A stretch of DNA of 64,000 bases from Halichondria panicea. Its lineage: Eukaryota; Porifera; Demospongiae; Suberitida; Halichondriidae. The notes beneath the pieces are model-generated. The model saw only the letters and a program-made list of their open reading frames with translations, did not search any database and was not told the DNA's origin. The stretch covers positions 2,099,803 to 2,163,802 of the forward strand of contig NC_087380.1 of the NCBI RefSeq assembly GCF_963675165.1. The letters run 5' to 3'. Below are positions 1 through 12,300 of this stretch, piece after piece. The position numbers were made by a program, and so were the translations under genes. Every line of letters starts with the position of its first letter. Position 1 is the first letter of the stretch.

Positions 1-130
1 AATAGCAAAACTGCATGTGAATGTGTTTACCACTGACTTTTATGATACTGAATTATTGCACTCGCTGGGGTGAGAGTGTGTTATTTAACGTGTGTTATTA
101 CCAATTCTCTCCCCATCCACCATATTGCAG

Positions 131-264
131 GTTTCTCCGCAGTGTGGTTGGCGTAACGATGAGATCAATGCTCGTATTGAGCGTTTTGAGGCAGACTCTA
201 GTGGAGTGGAGGAGGACGAGGGACTCTACGCCACCTACGCCATGCTACACACCTATCGCAATGA
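131..264 (+). CDS. p85-like PI3K regulatory subunit, inter-SH2 end exon (partial)
   Basis: Open exon after the acceptor ...catattgcag and before the donor gtgagt. It reads VSPQCGWRNDEINARIERFE and then an acidic stretch with EEDEGLYATYAML. Position and character match the end of the inter-SH2 region of PI3K p85 subunits, where a QKG..(Q/K)..(I/L)N.W. segment is followed by an acidic linker into the C-terminal SH2 domain. The identification rests mostly on clear C-terminal SH2 relics downstream on the same strand (2205-2623). It is either the real 3' end of a p85 gene entering from the left or part of the same decayed copy. The exon is open but short, and the next exon phase is not firmly resolved. 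Confidence 0.4.
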
Positions 265-506
265 GTGAGTGGGGGAGGAGGGGCTGGGTACAGTGTATAA
301 TAGTATTTAAGACTTTGGATTGTTAGTAAGAGCTTGCATGAGCAGATATTGCATGTTGTCTTTGCATGATGTACATTGTCTTCTGCAAAAACATTTTATG
401 TGTGCCTTTACTTGCATAAACGTTCATTGTCTGACCTACTATCCGACTACCAGTGGATATCCCATGGAGCTGAGGAGTGTTGTATGAAAAGACCACTCCC
501 TCTGAG

Positions 507-849
507 AGAGGACGACCTCGGAGAGTGGGAGGGGCCAGACCAGAAACCACCACCACTACCCCATAGGTACATGTGTGTGAGGTAGTATTGAGAAGGTTGG
601 TTGTACCATAATTGCCTACATGTAAAACTAAAGCCTACTTTGAGTGTATGCACTTACGTACATGTACAGCAAATTGCTGTAATGGGACATTGCTTTTATG
701 GGTCCGTACATACTGTTGTGTATGAATGACAGTATGTGATTGCTATGTGTCCCCCTTGCAGTCTCAACAGCTGAGCAGCTACAAGGATCTGAGGTGTCAC
801 CTGACCTGTCGCACTTTTTAGAGTCAACCTTGATGAACCCAAACATCTC
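507..849 (+). other. candidate p85-like linker exons
   Basis: Two candidate exons. Bases 507-566, after ...tctgag and before gtacat, read EEDDLGEWEGPDQKPPPLPHR from the phase left by 131-264, an acidic then proline-rich linker. Bases about 763-849, after ttgcag and before gtgagt, read STAEQLQGSEVSPDLSHFLE and on to NPNIS. The phases of the two do not join cleanly, so at least one boundary is wrong or the copy is degraded. Relatives recur at 28566-28658 (with stop codons) and 63470-63553, so these segments travel with the duplicated intergenic unit. Bases 567-762 show nothing recognisable. Confidence 0.3.
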
Positions 850-2199
850 GTGAGTCAACCAACATCTCTTGAGTGAACTCCCCGGTTGAGGTTGTTATCT
901 TGCACCCCCTCACTATACCCATGTGTACACATTTACTTTCAGTTTGGTTTCCCTTCCTTATAGTCTCATTGCTATTCCATACATTTAGCTATGTGCACAA
1001 TGGATATTTGCTTTTCTTCAAAGAGTATAATAGCCTGCATGCATGAGTAGTGTGTGCTTGCTTTCAATCTGATAGAGTGCTTTAGTGTTTACTGTGAACA
1101 TTATACTTGTGTTGCCCTGAGGGAAATGTTTGTGCACCTGCGTGACCTTACCATTCAATATAAAAATAGCTTAGGGCTGTGGTAGTTCAAGAACTCTAGC
1201 AAATGGTGCATGTTGCCTTTGCTCCATTAGTCGATCTGTTCACTGTGTACAGTGGGGCTATCTCAACAAGTGCCTTCTGCTGGGACTTTAATGAGAGTTT
1301 GTTCAGAGTCAATCCTTTCTTTCTTTACTACTTTGGCTTTGTATGTATGTCTAACAATAATATTTACTCATCCTAGTATATTTGAATTGGTGTATCTTAT
1401 TAGACAAAACATTTTACTTTGATGTATACCACTCAATTCATAGTGTTTGGCCTTCCAAGGTGATCAGCTGTAATTCTACAACCTTAGCTTTCGATTATGA
1501 TTTGCACTGACTATTAGAGGAAGCCATTAGAAGAAGCCACTATACTAACTGGTTTTGAAACTCTGTGTTTATATACTCAACCCACAGATTTCAATAATTA
1601 TCACCCACAAATGCTGAGTGGTTGACAATCTCTTCCGGTCTCTTTTGTACTGTCCCAGAATTGTTTGTTATATCATTCATTTGCTGTCAAAGAAGCTAGC
1701 TGGTATTTATGTAAGGCTATTAGTTGTAGCTCTGCATGGTAACTGCATGCTAATACGTTAGGAACAGTTTCCACTGTCAGAAGAAAGTGCTGTTTCTCAT
1801 CACGGTTTCTATATTCTATATCGCTTTGGCACTGGCTCTGCATGCATGGTTTCTGTAGCCTATACTTTCTTTGGCTCATCTTTGTTATCACTCACTTGTA
1901 AACTCAACAACCAAGGGTAATGTGAAGGAGTCCTCTTGTCACACATGCACACGTGTACATTTTAAGTAACAGGTATAGTCCTTGCTGTGGTTATTTTGTA
2001 AAAATTAAAACACTGCAAGTTTCCAGCTTTGCAATTCTAGCTTGCAACTTATGGCAACGACTTGCAGTGTGATGTGTATTTGATTAGTTTATAGTTCTGT
2101 ACTAGTCTACAACTTCAGGGTTTCCATCCACACATTTTGAGTATTTCGAAAATAAGGAGGCAAATTGTATATAAGTGTGCTGCTATCTCTAACGGCCAC
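850..2199. other. non-coding stretch, one shared repeat block
   Basis: No exon recognised. Bases about 1050-1230 contain the block tgtgcttgctttcaat... ttagggctgtggtagtt... atggtgcatgttgcctttgct, which recurs downstream of receptors A, B, C and D and before the SH2 relics. The rest is AT-rich with no ORF worth naming. Confidence 0.5.
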
Positions 2200-2204
2200 C
2201 TAGA

Positions 2205-2623
2205 AGGGTCTTGGGACATGCTCCCTCAAGAAGATTATAGTGTTTTTAGGTATGACAGGCGCGTTGCAGCTCAAGGTAATTAGCCTCTTATTGAACTCGG
2301 TAATAACGTTGTACGTGGGCGGATAATTAGCTGCATCGTGCCTGTCGTACTGAAAAAATCCCAAGGGGACGAAACCCTGAAGGCGTAAGTATGCCATGTA
2401 CCATTTATTCCTCTTACCCCCCCCCCCCGTGCAGAGATAGAGGTACGTTCAAGAGGATCCCTGTGTACAGAGACCCTGCTGGGGGTACGGATTTGCATCA
2501 TTTAAATTTGACTCTCTGCTCAGTTTAGTTCTGTACTATGCCACCACCACGATGGAGAAACACAACCCTGAACTGGAGACAATGCTTAGATACCCTGCAT
2601 TCCATGTGGACAGGGGCCGTTAG
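2205..2623 (+). pseudogene. p85-like C-terminal SH2 relic 1
   Basis: Bases about 2205-2275 are a diverged copy of the SH2 N-terminal exon: GSWDMLPQ here against GSRDMLTG in later copies, without the FLVR strand. Bases 2331-2385 may be a short middle exon (CIVPVVLKKSQGDETLK before gtaagt). Bases 2439-2623 are the terminal SH2 exon: FKRIPVYRDPAGG, then MEKHNPELETMLRYPAFHVD and a stop after DRGR. Compared with the intact copy at 15213-15404 it lacks one base near 2480 (gctgggggtacgg against gctggtgggtacgg), so the reading frame breaks. SH2 domains bind phosphotyrosine; this order and stop position match the extreme C terminus of p85. A poly-C run lies at about 2419-2428. Confidence 0.6.
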
Positions 2624-2650
2624 CAACTGAACTAGCAGGTGTACAGTATT

Positions 2651-2676
2651 GTATGTGTGTGTGTGTGTGTGTGTGT
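2651..2676. repeat. (GT)n microsatellite
   Basis: Simple GT repeat of about 13 units just after the first SH2 relic. The same position in other units has only short tatgtgtata variants. Confidence 0.9.
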
Positions 2677-2773
2677 AGGAGTATACTTACTATGAATAAT
2701 AATTATAATTGATGTGCTGTATTCGGCTGTATAGGTGTACACTTGATGTGTGCAATTGCAATCACAATTTCAG

Positions 2774-2781
2774 ACTTCCTG
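2774..2781. promoter_or_regulatory. ETS-like motif upstream of receptor A
   Basis: ACTTCCTG, reverse complement CAGGAAGT, lies 61 bp before the start codon. The motif and the following GTTGTCA are kept 59-75 bp upstream of receptors A to E. ETS factors bind GGAA cores. Conservation may only reflect recent duplication of the whole flank, so function is inferred. Confidence 0.3.
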
Positions 2782-2834
2782 TTGTCACCACTATTATAAA
2801 GTCAAAAATGTTTAGACATGAATGTATAGACAGT

Positions 2835-3332
2835 ATGAAGAAGTTACAAAGTGTCTCTTGGCTGGTCCTTTTGACTGGAGCTGCTCAGCTCCTACTAGTG
2901 TGTGGACAAAGTTTACCTGGTATGTTTACTTTCATGACCTCTGCCAGCCAGTTTATATCAATTGCATGCATACAGGAGTGTACCTATCTCTGGGATCAAC
3001 CATCATCACTAACAATACTGAGATCCTCATCACTGATATTGGAGAGGGTACTCTTCCCCTTCTCACCTGTCACACTGATCTAGTGGCCTGTTGTAGAAAA
3101 TCTGATACAATAGCAATGGAAAATCCAACGGGAGATTGGCACTTTCCAAATGGAAGTCCTATTCTTGTTGGTAGTAAAGCACTGTCAGATGCATCGTTTT
3201 ATATAAAGAGAAATGAACAAGTGGTGAGGCTGCATCGTAGAGAGAATATCAACCATCTGAGTCCAACTGGGACCTACTGTTGCACCATACCAACAACTAA
3301 TGCAGGGGAAATAACCATCTGTGCTAAATTGG
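2835..3332 (+). CDS. receptor A exons 1-2: signal peptide and Ig-like domain 1
   Basis: Exon 1 (2835-2919, 85 nt, donor gtatgt) gives [20 protein letters not shown] followed by LVCGQSLP: basic start, hydrophobic core and likely cleavage near the cysteine-glycine. Exon 2 (2976-3332, 357 nt) starts [11 protein letters not shown] and carries an Ig-like fold: Cys in LLTCHTD, a CC pair (ACCRK), Trp in DWHFPNG and a Y-C-C on the F strand (GTYCCTIP) ending CAKLG. The CC doublets are unusual for a V-type Ig and probably add a second disulfide. The same domain opens B, C and E. Confidence 0.8.
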
Positions 3333-6300
3333 GTGAGTGAGCCAGCTAGTACTGAAAACTATTATGAGGTCTACACAATGGTCAATAGCCAGCCAAAAAG
3401 CAGTGTAATAAGGCCAGTAATCACTGTAATGTTCGGAAAATGACCGCTGATTTTGTTATCCCGCCAGCTAAGTACTATCTCGCCAAATTTCCCTTTCATA
3501 TTTCAATGCAGTCTCGTGCCTGTCCCTCCCTCCCCTGACCAATGGGATGATCTCCTACTCTGATCCAACACTGGGTGCAGGAAGTGTAGCTACCTTCATT
3601 TGTGAGCCTGGATATATAATAAATAATGACAGTAGTAGGATATGTGGAGATGATGGAATGTGGAGTGAGTCCAGTCAACCAAACTGCGTTGGTGAGTGCC
3701 CTTGTCTTGTTGTATATCTGCTATGTATACGTAGCCGCAGCTGTTAAATAATGTACGGCCCCTTTGATTATTTTCTGTATATACATTGTACAGTCTCATA
3801 TACCTAGCTATTTTCATTTCTGCAGCCACCCTAACGGCAATGGTCTGTCCTGAATTGATGGATCTAGTCAACGGAACTATCATGTATAACATGGAGACCA
3901 TTAACAACAGATCAGTGGGCACTGTGGCCACCTACACTTGTAACCCTGGATACACTCTCAATGGAGACAACACTACGATTTGTGAGAGTGGGGGGAGTTG
4001 GAGTGAGTCAGATCAAACTTGTGAAGGTTGGTTAGCTATGCTGTATAGTTGCATATAATTATTATCATCTCAATACATCATGCTATTTTTTCCGTTATAT
4101 ATCCATGCAGCCATTGTATGTCCTCCTCTACTAACCATTACCAATGGCACCATATACTACTCTCCTAATGTCAGTACTCCTTACTTTGACCTGGAAACTT
4201 ATGCAACCTATATTTGTGAGGCTGGATTCAATATCAATATCATTAATCAGGTACGAACGTGTATAGACGATGATGGATTGGACGCCATTGGAATGTGGAG
4301 TGGCCAGGAACCAAGCTGTGTCTGTAAGTTATCAGCGAAAGTGTATCTTGTACTGTACGAATCCGAATATGTATAGAGTATGGTCATGCATGCATGTGCA
4401 TATTTACACAGTCATCACTTGTCCCTCTCTTCTCCCTGATAATTCCCACACCTCAATAATCTACCTAAGTGACAACACCACACCACCTTTCCCCTATGGA
4501 ACACGAGCGAATTATACCATCGACTGCCCTGAGGGCATGGAGAGGGACGGAGGAGACGATGTGAGGACTTGTATTCGTAATGGCAGTAGTGCAGTGGGTA
4601 TGTGGAATGGAACTGCTCCAACCTGTACAGGTACGTATATAGGTCAACCAACACCAATACCTTAGAATAAAGTTATATAGCCAAAAAGATCGATCACGTG
4701 TTATAATGTTGGTGCATTCGAATGGGCTCGAGGTTAATGTGCATGGTACGAGGTGAACGCTACACAGAATAAATTAACATTATCTTGGTTATAATTATAG
4801 GTGTGTTCTATAAATCAATGTTTCGGTCACTTTTCTTCAAGTTTCAACCTCATTATTATGCTTCGGTGTTTGGATGCAGTGAGGTATACAGTATATAGTG
4901 TGTTGTTTGTGTGTGTGTCTGTGTGTATGTACTGCTATATATAGCTGCTCAATGATAAATAAAGTGCAAGTAAGAGCTTTCATAGGCCTCTTTAAAATCT
5001 TTTTTTACTTGGATTTGAATTTGTAGATTTGCAAAACAATGGAGATATGGCTACTTTGAAGGCCACTGCAGTATTTTCAGACTCGTGTGTAGCAAAATCT
5101 GTTGATATAACTTACGTTGTAGCTATTCTATACTTATAGGAGTTAGCACACTAATTAGCTGCAATAGTGGGGAAAGAGCTGCAGACTTGCACTGTTTCAA
5201 GAATGCAGCAGCCATTAATAAATGTACTGGCAACCTTCTTAGCAACAATCAGGGTCAATCCATCCCCACTCTCTTGCACAATTCTTGCATGTAAGTAGCT
5301 AAAGTATTTAGCTGTGCTGCTATCATTCCACTGAGGCATCATCACCCACAGTGCTGTAATTTTATACAGCCACAGATACAATGGACTGTACTGATCTGAT
5401 GGATCCTGTCAATGGAGGTATCACTTACGATATTGGCACCACTGGTAACAGACCAGTGAAAACTGTGGCCACGTACGTCTGTGATACTGGCTACATGCTC
5501 GAGGAAGATGCCAACACCACTAGAACTTGTGATAGTGCAGGGAGATGGAGTGGGTCAAAACCAGAACCATTTTGTACAGGTTAGAAACACACAAAACACC
5601 TGTGTATGTAGGAAAGGGGGTGCTGTGCTAAATGTTATTCTCTTCTGCAGCAAAACAGTGCAGAAAATTGTCTCCGCTGAAAAATGGAACGATCATGTAC
5701 AATGCTAGTACTCCTTATTACCTGAATACCACAGCACTGTACAAGTGTAATGATGGGTATTTCCTGGAGGGAAAATTTCAGAGGAACTGCACTGCTGGAG
5801 AGGTGGACAATATCAATGGGTTGTGGACAGGACACGCACCAACATGTACCCGTAAGTGACTTAAATTGCTGAAATCCCCTATTATGTACATTTTCAGCTA
5901 TTCAGTGTCCCTCAATTGATGCTCTCGAACCGATTACCGATGGATCCATCACATACGCTCCTGATATGGTTGCAGACTTTGATCTGGGCACTGTGGCCAC
6001 TTATGCCTGTGACGCTGGATTTGTTCTGGACCTCTCCCTAGGGAGATCTGAGATGAGAATGTGTGTGGATGATGATGGACTGGATGCCATTGGAGTGTTT
6101 GATAGACAGGCTCCAAGATGTGTTCGTAAGTGTTGACATACTTAACCTTTGATAGAATTTGTTTCACAGCTATTGAGTGTCCTTTTCCGCCGGATATTGA
6201 AAATGGCATGGTGTCCTACGACTCTGATATGATTCCTAACTTTGGCCTGGGAACGAAGGCAATTTATAGCTGTAACAATAGGAATGCGTCTGACAGTGTC

Positions 6301-9300
6301 AAGACCTGCATGGTAGATGATAATGAAATAGATGTTGCGATGTGGAGTGGACAGAACCTTCACTGTGCTCGAAGTCACTAGTTATGTACAGCTATACATA
6401 CATTGCGCTATTGGGCTATTGGTTCTGTGGTTTATGGTAATACGGCCCTTGCACTGCCCCCTGGCTCTGCCTCCCCCTTTATTTCCCACTATTATCACCT
6501 ACTGTCTTCCCCTTTCTTTCCAATATCTCTGAGTATGTGTTTAATGTGGTGTAATTGCAGCCATCACTTGTACCCGTCTCCCTGATCATACCCACACTTC
6601 AATAACCTACTCTACTGACACCACACCACCTTTTCTCTTTGGAACACGAGCAATGTACACCATCAGCTGCCCTGAGGGCATGGAGAGGGACGGAGGAGAT
6701 GATGTAAGTATTTGTACTGGTGATGGCAATAGTACAAGTGCAGTGGGTGTGTGGAGTGGAACTGCTCCAACCTGTACAGGTATGTATTTCCTACACTTGT
6801 ACATAATTATATGGACATTGCTAAAGTTTGTTTTTGCCTACAGCTCAGAAGGTGTATCTATCTCATGGGGACACACTCTACTATGTCAACAATAGTGCCA
6901 TCATCATTTCAAGCATTATGACAACAGACAACAAATCCTTGACCTGTCACACTGACTCAACCACTTGTTGTAGAGGTGATGACAATCCAGTGGAATCTAA
7001 TGGTTTCGGACAGTGGCTGTTTCCTAATACAATGAAGATTGCCCGGCAGAACAGTATCACTGGTAGTGGGTTCTATTGGAGGAGAGACTACCAAGTTGTC
7101 AGACTCTTTCGTCAAGGTGATATTCAGACTCCGCTGGGAACCTACTGCTGTAGAATACCTGATGGTACTGGAGAGATGAGGACATTCTGTGCTAACATCA
7201 TTGGTAAATTAAATTGTTAATGACTTAATTGATAATCCTTCTCAGCAATACGATGTGACCCGCTGATGACTCCTCCTGATAATGGAAATGTGATTTACTC
7301 AAATAAATTGGACGATGACAATTACATCTTTGGTACAGTAGCCACCTACACTTGCTCTCCTGGTTATAGTCTGAGCAGTACTCAGAGTCGAACATGTATC
7401 ACTGATAATGGTGGAGGGACAATCGGGAGATTCAGTGGGAATGAACCAACCTGTGATCGTGAGTTGATTTACTGTAATATTGATATAATCCAATAATTAA
7501 TTTCCATAGGTATCACGTGTTCTGCTCTTCCAAGCATCACAAATGGGTCCATTAATTACGCTAGTGGTACTACTGCACCATACGACTATGAAACAACAGC
7601 TACTTATCAGTGCAACAATGGACATGTGTTAACAAGTGGAGATATTGTGAGGACCTGTACTGGTGATGGTAGCAGTCATAGTGTTCAGTGGAATGGAACT
7701 GCCCCCTTATGTCCACGTATGTTTTAGTGTTTTGTATTTTATCACATGACACATGATGTACACACACAGCTGTGGACTGTAGACCTCCTCCGTCTATTAC
7801 CAATGGATCTCCTGGGATACCAACAACCACAAAATTCACAGGGAGAGTGACCTACACCTGTGTCACTGGATATTGGATATCTCCCAGAGTCACCACAGCA
7901 ACGGCTACCTGTATGGCTGACAGGACCTGGAGACCTCTGCCAACTTGTTCACGTATGTGAATATCTACCCAACTTGTGCATTGACGTAATTATTGTTCTC
8001 ACCCACTCAGTTGTTGACTGTGGCTCTCCTCCCACTGTTCCCAATGCATCTCCAGAAACCTACCAAGGGACAGTGACCTACACCTGTGACACTGGGTATG
8101 AAGTCTTCAATGGAATCACCGCAGCAACGGCTACCTGTCAGGATAACGGAAACTGGAGATCTCTACCAACTTGTACAAGTATGGTTCAGGGATTTTTTTA
8201 ACTTCAGAATTGTACATCATAATTATGTACATGCAGTTGTGAACTGTGGTGATCCTCCCACTATTCCCAATGGATCTCCTGGGACACCAACCAGCACAAC
8301 ATTTGGAGGGACAGTGTCTTACACATGTAATAGCAATAGATATCACATGTCAGATCCAGCCACTGTGACTTGCGAGGTTAGTAGGAGTTGGAGCACAAGA
8401 CCAACTTGCTCAGGTTTGTGAAACATAATTATAATAGTGACATGCATGATTGTTAATAGCCATCTGCAATGACCATCAAATTGAAAACGGTGACATCGAC
8501 TATGATCCTAATACCACACCGAGAACAGAGGGAGCCATTGCCTTGTACTCATGTGTGTCTGGTTACCAGCTGTCTGGTGTGATATTTAGGACCTGTGTGG
8601 ACGCTCGTAGTGGAACGGGTGGTGTGTGGACTGGATCAATACCAAGCTGTAAAGGTATGAAAACAAAGAAATCTCTATTCCCTATTGTATGTACATTTCC
8701 AATGTTGCAGCAATCTGTGTTAGTCTCACCCTCACCCATGGAGTGATCAGTTACAGTCCATCTACTACTCCCAGACTGGAGGATACTGTGTCTACACACA
8801 GCTGTGGTGAGGGATACGGACTGTTTCCTAGCGTGACAACGAGAACATGTCAGCCTGACAGGACATGGAGTGGAGAGGACATCACTTGCCAACGTAAACA
8901 TTGGGTACCGTATAGCGGGTATATTTCGAGGGTATAGATGTTCATGGTTTTCTCTGATCAAGCATGTACCGCGAACGTTTATACCCACGAATTTAATATC
9001 GCATGCATGCATGATGCAGAAAGGCTGCTATTCCGCGAAATTTTAATCTGCAAAAACCTTTCTAACGGTCAATCCGTGAAAGTTTATACCCTCGAAATAC
9101 GGTTTATCATAGATACTACACTAATTTGTGTATTGTCCACAGGTATCATGTGCTCTGCTCTCCCTAATGTTACGAATGGGACGATTGATTACCCTAGTGG
9201 TACTACTGCATCATATGACTATGAAACAATAGTTAGATATCAATGCAACCTTGGACATGTGTTAACAAATGGAAACAGAGCGAGGACCTGTTCTGGTGAT

Positions 9301-12300
9301 GGTAGCAGTCCTAGTGGTCAATGGGATGGTACTGCTCCTCAATGTCCACGTATGTTTATATTGTATTGGTCGTGTCACATGACAATGTACACACACAGCT
9401 GTGGATTGTGGGACTCCTCCGTCTATTACCAATGGATCTCCTGGGATACCAACAACCACAACATTCACAGGGACAGTGACCTACAGCTGTAATGATGGCT
9501 ATGCACTCTTTGGGATTGCTACAAGTACTTGTCAGGCAAATAATTCCTGGAGCAGACCACCAGAATGCAGAGGTACATGTGCACATTCAGTGTTTGTACA
9601 TATTACATGATATACACTAATGCATGATTAGATGTACACTAAGTAGAGTAAACAACCGATTATCGAACACGTGCTATCTTCGAACGCTTGTTCTCGAGGA
9701 CAGCAGCTCAGAGTACTAAGCTGATAGTACCTAGGTATAGACAAGGTAAGGCTCTATTCAAGTCCAAACTCACGGCCAACAAAAAGCTTCTTCGGCGGAG
9801 TGACAGGGCCAAATCTCAACTATTGGAACAAATTTAGTTTGAACATAGCCACAATTCTTTGAACTCTCTCTCTCTCGTATCGACAGAAGGCTCTAAGCTA
9901 GCTACAATGCATGACTGTAATCTATAATAATAATGGTGGCCTCTTGAAAAAGTCCAGTATTCCCATCAAAATCCGAACGATTAATACCTTTTTATTCAAA
10001 ATTTCCATTTTTTCCTAAAGTTGCAGTCTTACGTCATGGCTACACCGGAGATTATAATCGTTCGGATTTTAATGGCAATACTGGCTTTTTCAAGAGGCCA
10101 CCATTGTCTAACGGTTTGGAGTCAGACCTTGAAACCAGAGCTGTACATAGTTTACTAGTTGTAGATTACGGTCATGCATTGTAGCTAGCTGCTTAGAGCC
10201 TTCTGTCGATACGAGAGAGAGAGAGTTCGAAGAATCGTGGCTATGTTCGAACTAAATCTGTTCCAATAGTTGAGTATTGGCCCTGTCACTCCGCCGAAGA
10301 AGCTTTTTGTTGGCCATGAGTTTGGACTTGAATAGAGCCTTACCTTGTCTATACCTAGGTACTATCAGCTTAGTACTCTGAGCCGCTGTCCTCGAGAACA
10401 AGCGTTCAAAAATAGCACATGTTCGATAATCGGTTGTTTACTCTAAACATAATTATAGTTAGTTGTATTGACTGTGAGCCCCTATATTACAATCAACTGA
10501 TTATATTTATTGCAGCCAATGTAACTGCACTGGCCTGTACTGATCTGATGGATCTAGTCAATGGAGGTATCACTTATGATATGGAGACCATTAACAATAG
10601 ACCAGTGGACACTGTGGCCACCTACACCTGTAACGTAAGCTACACTCTCATTGGAGGCAGTACCAGGACTTGTGGGAGTGATAGAGTGTGGAGTGGGTCA
10701 GATCCAGTGTGTGAAGGTTGGTGGCCTAGTTGTAGTACCATAGGCACGCGTTATTAAGCGGCGGCGCCTATAATCCGGGCCAAAGAAGGATATAAGCGCT
10801 TAAATTGAAGAGCGCCTAGAACAGGATAGGGATTGGAAACTACCCGGCCTCACTGTGTAAACAGTTGAAACACTCCGTGTTGTGATTTAGCGATCACAAA
10901 TATTTTCGTGTGTTGATCTTTCTGTGGTTGTATTTTAACTGTTTTTATAGCTCTCCTATCCACTAGCGATCACTCAGGGGCTGGGAGCCTCAGGTACTCT
11001 AGGTTTACACCACTGAGTCTGTTTTCTTTACTCTGTTTTCAATTTTTGTTGAACCACTGCACTCTACGTCACTTTTTCTCTTTCCCTGCTGTGAAGCCAA
11101 AACAGCAAAGGACGTTGCTTGATATCTAAGTATTACATAGAATGGCTTCTTCATGCTATAGATAAGCTGTACTGTTCATAAACGTTTTCAGTATAATATT
11201 ATATATAGTCCTTCAAACAGTTTTAAACACATCACGGACCTTAATTGACCTCCCACAACTTCATATTAGATCCCACTTGAATATTTTTGCTTATTGTTGC
11301 CAAGTGCTCTATTTCTAATAGAGCACTTGGCAATAGCGTGCTCTATTAAATGCTTCAGGCTATGTACATTGTATTGTCATTTACAAGGAGAGATGCACAT
11401 GTAATAACATGATTGTAGCTAGATGCTAGCACAGTTTGTAGAATGGCTCTATAGTTTTTTCTTTTGGCTTTGTTCGAGAATAGTAGGAGCCGCTCGTTTC
11501 TTGGGCAGTATGCTGTGCTTGTTTACTGCAAGGCTGCATGGGGGAGGGAGCTGGATGTAGGGAAGTGCTGGAATTCTAGCTTTGTTTCTTCCTTTCGTTT
11601 GTTTGAGAGTAGTATAGGAGATGCTCATTTGCTGGGCTTATTGCTGCTTAGGTTTCTTCCTTTCGCTTTGTTCGAGCCTATGGCATACTACCAAAAAAGT
11701 ATGCTAGGCTTGTTTCCTGAAAAAGCGGGGAGGAGTTGGACAGTTCCATTTTGTGGGTGGAGTTAAGACTATAATTTTGTCCATTAAACTGAGGTATGAT
11801 GAATAGAGACACAGATTTAGTAGAGCCACTGAGATGCCAACTTTTCAGATATTAATTTTCAAAAGAAATGATGCAGTTGCTAGGTTGACTGTTTATATAG
11901 GTTGACTATTGCTTAAGCTAGTGCATTTCTAGTAGCCAATAGGTTTTGGGATCTAAATGGGTTAGATAATGTGCATTCGGTAATTACATAGGGGCTATTC
12001 CTTTGTATAGCTAGTAGCTGCATGAGTGGCTTAGTCGACCATTTAGAGTTAAATTCTCTTTACTTTTTAGCATAGTCAACATTGCACAGTTCAATTTCTA
12101 TGTACAGCACATTGTATGGCAGTCAAGAGTTAGACAGGTACACGAGCATGCTGACAAATAGTTTTAGCCACACCCTATAGCTAACGCGGAGTGTTTCACG
12201 TGCACATTTTGTTTCTAATCCCTGTTACTGTTTTATTTATGGCCTAAGAGATTGGAGCTGGACCTATGCTTATAACGGTGAGTGCCGCTTATATCAACAA

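Noticed and set aside
8563-9012. 149-residue minus-strand ORF
   Set aside because: Lies opposite two CCP exons and an intron MITE, with no recognisable domain or splice pattern.
11464-11766. 100-residue ORF inside the intron element of receptor A
   Set aside because: Built from loose repeats (ttcttcctttcg, tttgttcgag) with no domain; probably chance within the element.
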